Source: Sanguibacter antarcticus
Lineage (GTDB): Bacteria > Actinomycetota > Actinomycetes > Actinomycetales > Cellulomonadaceae
NCBI RefSeq assembly: GCF_002564005.1
Contig: NZ_PDJG01000001.1
Coordinates: 3,038,001-3,102,000, forward strand
Direction: 5' to 3'
DNA length: 64,000 bases
This document shows positions 59,526 to 64,000 of this stretch, in pieces (position 1 is the first letter of the stretch; every line of letters starts with the position of its first letter). The translations under genes and the position numbers were made by a program. A model generated the notes under the pieces. The model was not told where the DNA came from, ran no database searches, and worked only from the letters and a program-made list of their open reading frames with translations.

Positions 59526-60431
59526 ATGACGCTTCGCCTCACAGACTCCCAGTACGGCAAGGCCGAGAGCCGTGTCGTCCGGATCACGCGCGACACACCT
59601 CGCCACGAGATCACCGACCTCAACGTGACGACGGCCCTGCGTGGTGACTTCTCTGCCGCATACCTCGTCGGGGACCAGTCCGACGTGCTGCCGACCGACA
59701 CCCAGAAGAACACCGCCTTCGCGTACGCCAAAGAGGTCGGGATCTCGTCGATCGAGGCCTACGGTCTCGCGCTCGCCCGCCACTTCGTCGACGACGTCGG
59801 GCCGGTGCAGGCCGCGCGGATCGAGATCGAGCAGTACGCGTGGGACCGCGTCGTCGTCGATGGCGTGGAGCACGACCACACGTGGGTGAGGTCAGGGGCC
59901 GAGGTCCGGACCGCCGCCGTCACGGTGGAGTCGGACGAGGCCGGGCAGCGCGCGCACGTCGTGGCTGGCCTCAAGGATCTCGTGGTGCTCAAGTCGACCG
60001 GATCCGAGTTCCACGGGTTCCTCACGGACCCGTACACGACGCTCCAGGAGACGACAGACCGCGTGATGGCGACGTCGCTCGTCGCGCAGTGGAGGATGTC
60101 GTCGACGGACGTCGACTGGGACGCGACCTATGCGGGCGTCAAGGCGATCCTCCTGCGCGAGTTCGCGACCGTGCACTCGCTCGCGCTCCAGCAGACCCTG
60201 TGGCACATGGGGACCGCGGTCCTCGAGGCGTTCGAGGACATCGCCGAGATCCGCCTGACCGCGCCCAACAAGCACCACTTCCTCGTCGATCTGTCCCCGT
60301 TCGGTCTCGAGAACCCCGGCGAGGTCTTCATCGCTGCCGACCGTCCGTACGGCCTCATCGAGGCGACGATCGCCCGTGACGGAGCCCCCGACGCGGGCTC
60401 GGCGTGGCGTCCGTCCGGAGGTGTCGCATGA
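59526..60431 (+). CDS. pucL: urate oxidase (factor-independent urate hydroxylase)
   Basis: Uricase of 301 residues converting urate to 5-hydroxyisourate with O2. The catalytic Lys/Thr pair is seen in SQYGKAESRVV and VLPTDTQKNTAFA, and substrate-binding residues in TTLQETTDRVMATS and LPNKHHF-like APNKHHFLVDLSPFG. ATGA overlap with the deaminase gene. The later enzymes (HIU hydrolase, OHCU decarboxylase, allantoinase) are not in this window. Confidence 0.93.
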   Translation: MTLRLTDSQYGKAESRVVRITRDTPRHEITDLNVTTALRGDFSAAYLVGDQSDVLPTDTQKNTAFAYAKEVGISSIEAYGLALARHFVDDVGPVQAARIEIEQYAWDRVVVDGVEHDHTWVRSGAEVRTAAVTVESDEAGQRAHVVAGLKDLVVLKSTGSEFHGFLTDPYTTLQETTDRVMATSLVAQWRMSSTDVDWDATYAGVKAILLREFATVHSLALQQTLWHMGTAVLEAFEDIAEIRLTAPNKHHFLVDLSPFGLENPGEVFIAADRPYGLIEATIARDGAPDAGSAWRPSGGVA

Positions 60432-60979
60432 CCGACCTCGTCGCGTCCCGTGCCGCGCTGTCCGTGCCGGTCGCACTGTCCACGCCACCCGGCTCGGTTC
60501 CGGACCCGCTCCGGGCCGACGAGCGGTGGCTCGCGTGGACCATCAAGCTCGCCGTCGCCAACGTGGCGCAGGGCGGCGGACCGTTCGGCGCGGTCATCGT
60601 GCGCGAGGACGAGCTCGTCGCGTCGGGCCAGAACCGCGTCACGCGGGACAACGACCCGACCGCGCACGCCGAGGTCACCGCGATCCGCACGGCGTGCCGT
60701 GAGCTCGACACCTACTCCCTCGCGGGCGCGACCCTCTACACGTCCTGCGAGCCGTGCCCGCTGTGCCTGTCTGCCGCCCTGTGGGCCCGGCTGGACCGTG
60801 TCGTCTTCAGCGCCGACCGTCACGACGCGGCTCGCGGCGGGTTCGACGACCTGGAGTTCTACGAGCTCTTCGCGCGTGACCGCAGCACGTGGCCGGCGCC
60901 CGTCGAGGGCCTGCGGGTCGAGCACTCGGCTGCCCCGTTCGACGCGTGGCTCGCGTCGAGCACCCGCACCGACTACTGA
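60428..60979 (+). CDS. guanine deaminase-like cytidine-deaminase-fold enzyme
   Basis: Protein of 183 residues. Zinc ligands are His and Glu in PTAHAEVTAIR and the two Cys in SCEPCPLCLSA. The GuaD-like core is WLAWTIKLAVANVAQGGGPF and the C-terminus FYELFARDRSTWPAP follows the guanine-deaminase pattern, giving xanthine, the substrate of the dehydrogenase encoded at 46-50 kb. tRNA or cytosine deaminase are less likely. Coupled by ATGA to uricase. Confidence 0.88.
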   Translation: MTDLVASRAALSVPVALSTPPGSVPDPLRADERWLAWTIKLAVANVAQGGGPFGAVIVREDELVASGQNRVTRDNDPTAHAEVTAIRTACRELDTYSLAGATLYTSCEPCPLCLSAALWARLDRVVFSADRHDAARGGFDDLEFYELFARDRSTWPAPVEGLRVEHSAAPFDAWLASSTRTDY

Positions 60980-61006
60980 CGCGCCCGAGCCCGTCGCGCT
61001 GGCGCG

Positions 61007-61558
61007 TCAGGACGCGTCGCGCTGCCAGTCGGCCACGAGCGAGACGACTCTCTCGACGACGGCCGTGTCGTGGTCGCTGCCCGAGCCGATGAGCGCGTGC
61101 AGGTAGAAGCCGTCGCCGACGAGCTGGACCATCCGCGCGAGCACGGGGTCGTCGATGCGGCGCGCGATGGTCTCGTACCAGAAGCTGAACGACTCGGCGA
61201 GAGCCGCCTCGACGTCGACCTCGGGGACGCCGGCGAGCCGTAGTGCTGCGAGCACGGTTCGGGTCGAGGGGTCGTCGGCGACCGACGACGCATCGAGGTA
61301 GGCGGCGACGACGCCCTGCGGTGCGTCGAGGATCTGCGCTGCCTCGGCGCGGGAGCGGACGACCATCCGGTCGAGGAACCCCTGGTAGAGGGCCTCTTTG
61401 GAGCCGAAGTGGTAGAGCAGGCCGCCCTTGGAGACCCCGGCGGTCGAGGCGACGGCCTCGAGCGTGGCTGCGGAGGACCCGCCGCTCAGGAGGAGCGTCT
61501 CGAGGGAGTCGAGGAGGAGCTCCCGGGTGGGCTGGGCGTGAGCGGGCCGGGTCGACAT
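61007..61558 (-). CDS. TetR/AcrR-family regulator of the divergent efflux gene
   Basis: Repressor of 183 residues: helix-turn-helix TLEAVASTAGVSKGGLLYHF at the N-terminus and an all-helical ligand domain. ATG at 61558 was preferred to the GTG two codons upstream. It is divergent from a DHA2 pump with paired palindromes between them, the standard drug-sensor pattern. Ligand unknown. Confidence 0.9.
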   Translation of the reverse strand: MSTRPAHAQPTRELLLDSLETLLLSGGSSAATLEAVASTAGVSKGGLLYHFGSKEALYQGFLDRMVVRSRAEAAQILDAPQGVVAAYLDASSVADDPSTRTVLAALRLAGVPEVDVEAALAESFSFWYETIARRIDDPVLARMVQLVGDGFYLHALIGSGSDHDTAVVERVVSLVADWQRDAS

Positions 61559-61579
61559 GATCACACCCTACCGTCTCTA

Positions 61580-61618
61580 TACCGTCCAGCCGGTACAGTA
61601 CGTCAGGAAGTACTGACG
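61580..61618. promoter_or_regulatory. two palindromes between TetR and efflux genes
   Basis: TACCGTCCAGCCGGTA (61580-61595; arms TACCG/CGGTA) and CGTCAGGAAGTACTGACG (61601-61618; arms CGTCAG/CTGACG) lie between the divergent starts at 61558 and 61632. Either may be the TetR operator; the spacing allows two dimers. Confidence 0.65.
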
Positions 61619-61631
61619 AGAGAGCGAGACC

Positions 61632-63272
61632 ATGACCGACGACCTGTACCGCGACACCACGACTCGACCGGGTCGTGGCGGCGTGACGACCGCACCGACC
61701 GCACCGCCCGCAGCACTGGCACCCCCGCGAGCCGGCCGTCGTGCCTGGCTCGGGCTCGTCGCCCTCATGCTCCCCGTCCTGCTCGTGAGCATCGACAACA
61801 CCGTGCTGTCCTTCGCGATCCCGCAGCTGAGCGTCGCGCTCTCACCGAGCGCCGCCCAGATGCTCTGGATCGTCGACATCTACCCGCTCGTGCTCGCCGG
61901 GCTGCTCGTCACCATGGGGACCCTCGGCGACCGCGTCGGGCGGCGCTGGCTCCTGCTCGTCGGGGCGACCGGGTTCGGGATCGTCAGCGTCCTCGCGTCC
62001 TTCGCGACAGACGCCTCGCACCTCATCCTCGCCCGGGCCCTCCTCGGGCTCTTCGGTGCCACGCTCATGCCCTCGACCCTCGCGCTGCTGCGCAACCTCT
62101 TCCTCGACGGCAACCAGCGCCGGCTCGCGATCGCCGTCTGGGCGTCCGGGTTCTCGGCAGGCACCGCGCTCGGCCCGATCGTCGGCGGCTGGCTGCTCGA
62201 GCACTTCTGGTGGGGCTCCATCTTCCTCATCAACGTCCCCGTGCTCCTCGTCCTGCTCGTCGCCGCGCCCGTCCTCCTCCCCGAGTCGCGCAACCCTCGT
62301 GCCGTGCGGCTCGACGCGCTGAGCGTGGGGCTCTCCGTCGTCGCGATGCTGCCGTTCGTGCTCGGCATCAAGCGGCTCGCGAGCGAAGGTGCCGACACGC
62401 TCGGCGTCGTCTCCCTCGCGGTCGGGATCGTGCTCGGCGTCGTGTTCGTCCGCCGCCAGATGCGCCTGAAAGACCCTCTGCTCGACGTCGGGCTGTTCCG
62501 GAGCCGGACGTTCTCGGCATCGGTGCTCGCCAACTTCATGGCGGTGTTCTCGCTCGCCGGCCTCGTCTTCTTCGTCTCGCAGTACCTGCAGCTCGTCCTG
62601 GAGATCTCCCCGCTCGACGCCGGCGCCTACCTCCTGCCGGGGGCGGTCGCCTCGGTGCTCATGGGGCTGCTGGCCGTCGCGCTCGCCCGGGTGGCGCCCA
62701 TCTGGCTGCTCGTCCCGGCGGGCCTGCTCCTCGCGTCCGCGGGCTACGTCGTCGGCACGACGCTCAGCGGGACCTCGTCCGTCGGGGTCATCGTCGTCGT
62801 CTTCGTGCTCGTCGGCAGCGGCGCGGGCCTGGCGGAGACTCTCACCAACGACGCGATCCTCTCCTCCGTGCCTCCTGAGCGTGCCGGGGCGGCGTCAGGG
62901 ATCTCGGAGACCGCCTACGAGCTCGGTGCGTCCCTCGGGGTGGCGGTGCTCGGCAGCGTCCTCGCGGCGGTCTACCGCACGAGCCTCGTGCTCCCCGCTG
63001 GTCTGGACCCGGCGCTGGTCGAGCAGTCGCGAGCGACGCTCGGAGGAGCCGTCGACGCAGCGTCGTCCCTGCCATCGGCGGAGGGCGAGGTCCTCGTCGA
63101 GGCGGCCCGTGCGGCGTTCGCCGACGGGGTCGACGTCACGTCGACGATCGGGGCGGTGCTCGCCTTCTTCACCGCGGTCGGGGTCGGGCTGGCGCTGTGG
63201 TCGGCCCAGCGGGCCGACCACAGGCGTGCGGCACTGCAGCCCGAGACGGATCAGTCCGTGGTCTCGTCGTAG
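61632..63272 (+). CDS. DHA2-family multidrug efflux transporter
   Basis: Protein of 546 residues with about 14 helices. Family marks are [14 protein letters not shown] (TM1), the loop [14 protein letters not shown], and motif C-like [19 protein letters not shown] in TM5. Close to SmvA/QacA-type exporters of cationic antiseptics. Regulated by the divergent TetR. The 3' end overlaps the nhaA gene by 22 bases. Confidence 0.9.
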   Translation: MTDDLYRDTTTRPGRGGVTTAPTAPPAALAPPRAGRRAWLGLVALMLPVLLVSIDNTVLSFAIPQLSVALSPSAAQMLWIVDIYPLVLAGLLVTMGTLGDRVGRRWLLLVGATGFGIVSVLASFATDASHLILARALLGLFGATLMPSTLALLRNLFLDGNQRRLAIAVWASGFSAGTALGPIVGGWLLEHFWWGSIFLINVPVLLVLLVAAPVLLPESRNPRAVRLDALSVGLSVVAMLPFVLGIKRLASEGADTLGVVSLAVGIVLGVVFVRRQMRLKDPLLDVGLFRSRTFSASVLANFMAVFSLAGLVFFVSQYLQLVLEISPLDAGAYLLPGAVASVLMGLLAVALARVAPIWLLVPAGLLLASAGYVVGTTLSGTSSVGVIVVVFVLVGSGAGLAETLTNDAILSSVPPERAGAASGISETAYELGASLGVAVLGSVLAAVYRTSLVLPAGLDPALVEQSRATLGGAVDAASSLPSAEGEVLVEAARAAFADGVDVTSTIGAVLAFFTAVGVGLALWSAQRADHRRAALQPETDQSVVSS

Positions 63273-64000
63273 ACGTCGGGGACGCCGTCGCCGTCGGCGT
63301 CGCGCTCTTCCATGGCCTCGATGCGCCGGTAGGCGCGGTTGCGAGAACGCAGCAGGACTGCTGCGAGGACGCTCGCGATGACCGAGCCGGCGAGCACACC
63401 GACCTTGACGTGCTCGTCGCGCAGCTCGTCGCTGAACGCCAGGTCGCCGATGAGGAGCGACACCGTGAAGCCGATCCCACCGAGCACGGCGACCGCGAGG
63501 ACGTCGAGCCATCGGAGGTCTGAGTCGAGCTGGGCCTTGGTGAAGCGTGCGACGAGGTACGTGAACCCGAAGATCCCGACAGCCTTGCCGACGACGAGGC
63601 CGCTGACGATCCCGAGCGCGATCGGGTCGCTCAGCGCCTCGACGAAACCGTCCAGGCCACCGACGGTGACGCCCGCAGCGAAGAACGCGAAGACCGGGAC
63701 GGCGAAGCCTGCAGAGATCGGCCGGATGCGGTGCTCGAAGTGCTCGGCGAGACCAGGACCCGCTTCCGGGCCGCCCGCGGCGAGGCTCCGGACGACCGGG
63801 ACCGCGAAGCCGAGGAGCACACCGGCGACCGTCGCGTGGATGCCCGACGCGTGCACGAGGGCCCACGTCGTGACGGCGAGCGGCACGAGGATCCACCACG
63901 AGCTGATCCGTCGCTGGACAGCGACGGTGAACAGCGCGAAGGGGATCGCCGCGAGGAGCAGCGGGCCGACCTGGAGGTCAGCCGTGTAGAAGAGCGCGAT
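63251..64000 (-). CDS. nhaA: Na+/H+ antiporter NhaA, C-terminal part (start outside window)
   Basis: Membrane protein of which 249 residues are visible; the frame stays open to the window edge. Recognised from [19 protein letters not shown], the [16 protein letters not shown] helix, [20 protein letters not shown] and [18 protein letters not shown]. It exports Na+ (or Li+) for two H+. The C-terminus is unusual: [16 protein letters not shown], an Asp-rich calcium-loop-like sequence. Confidence 0.92.
   Translation of the reverse strand: MALFYTADLQVGPLLLAAIPFALFTVAVQRRISSWWILVPLAVTTWALVHASGIHATVAGVLLGFAVPVVRSLAAGGPEAGPGLAEHFEHRIRPISAGFAVPVFAFFAAGVTVGGLDGFVEALSDPIALGIVSGLVVGKAVGIFGFTYLVARFTKAQLDSDLRWLDVLAVAVLGGIGFTVSLLIGDLAFSDELRDEHVKVGVLAGSVIASVLAAVLLRSRNRAYRRIEAMEERDADGDGVPDVYDETTD

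Noticed and set aside
1..64000. tRNA, rRNA, insertion sequence, integrase, phage or toxin-antitoxin genes
   Set aside because: None seen on either strand; no terminal inverted repeats with a transposase and no CCA-ended cloverleaf noticed. A tRNA scan would settle the former.

Overview
The window is a 64 kb stretch of very GC-rich DNA (roughly 70 percent G+C by eye). Genes are densely packed, many start with GTG, and many neighbours overlap by four bases. These traits, together with a zinc-free ribosomal-protein cassette behind a Zur-like box, a CsoR/CopZ/CopA copper set, a copper-DyP peroxidase cluster, MmyB-type regulators and C-terminally truncated haem gene order, point to an actinomycete of the order Micrococcales (Cellulomonas/Sanguibacter-like). 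The species is an inference. I saw no tRNA, rRNA, CRISPR array, insertion sequence, integrase or phage gene, so this reads as ordinary chromosome with some accessory blocks.

Layout. 0-8.3 kb: a PfkB sugar-phosphate kinase (cut by the window edge) coupled to a class II aldolase, a BaiN-type flavoprotein, an SDR divergent from its MmyB-type regulator with a perfect palindrome between them, an acetyltransferase, a Trk/Ktr potassium channel subunit and a MalY/PatB C-S lyase. 8.3-13 kb: a large MalT-like LuxR regulator divergent from a DAACS symporter, whose leader encodes a 32-codon peptide ending in cysteines. 13-15.5 kb: the zinc-starvation locus, with a COG0523-like protein that lacks a P-loop divergent from rpmB-rpmG-rpsN-rpmE2-rpmJ-rpmF, all in cysteine-free forms. 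15.5-26.3 kb: rRNA methyltransferase, HU, YibE/F, an LPG-flippase-like protein with a degenerate kinase domain, HdeD, a CPBP protease, a zinc-type CDF exporter, a DUF305 lipoprotein, an unknown lipoprotein and a CopC-like protein. 26.4-30.3 kb: a secreted beta-helix protein, a LacI regulator and a GyrI-like protein.

30.3-33.8 kb: a copper delivery and DyP peroxidase operon. 34-37.7 kb: an NlpC/P60 peptidase under a c-di-AMP riboswitch, an acetyltransferase/NUDIX pair, a guanidinium exporter under a guanidine-III riboswitch, and an acetyltransferase flanked by low-complexity repeats. 37.8-41.5 kb: CopA, CopZ and CsoR with CsoR boxes. 42.2-45.7 kb: hemD-hemB-hemL, with a repeat-bearing insertion inside hemD. 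46-52.4 kb: a two-gene xanthine dehydrogenase, an MFS transporter and XdhC; 59.5-61 kb holds uricase and a guanine-deaminase-like enzyme, so purine breakdown recurs.

52.5-59 kb is the most unusual block: a secreted toroid-fold protein divergent from a tightly coupled five-gene operon that begins with a response-regulator receiver fused to a PIG-L deacetylase, followed by an ATP-grasp ligase, a PHP phosphoesterase, a processive membrane glycosyltransferase and a tiny membrane protein. It looks like a signal-controlled surface-glycan system that I cannot match to a named pathway. The window ends with a TetR/DHA2 efflux pair and a partial NhaA antiporter.
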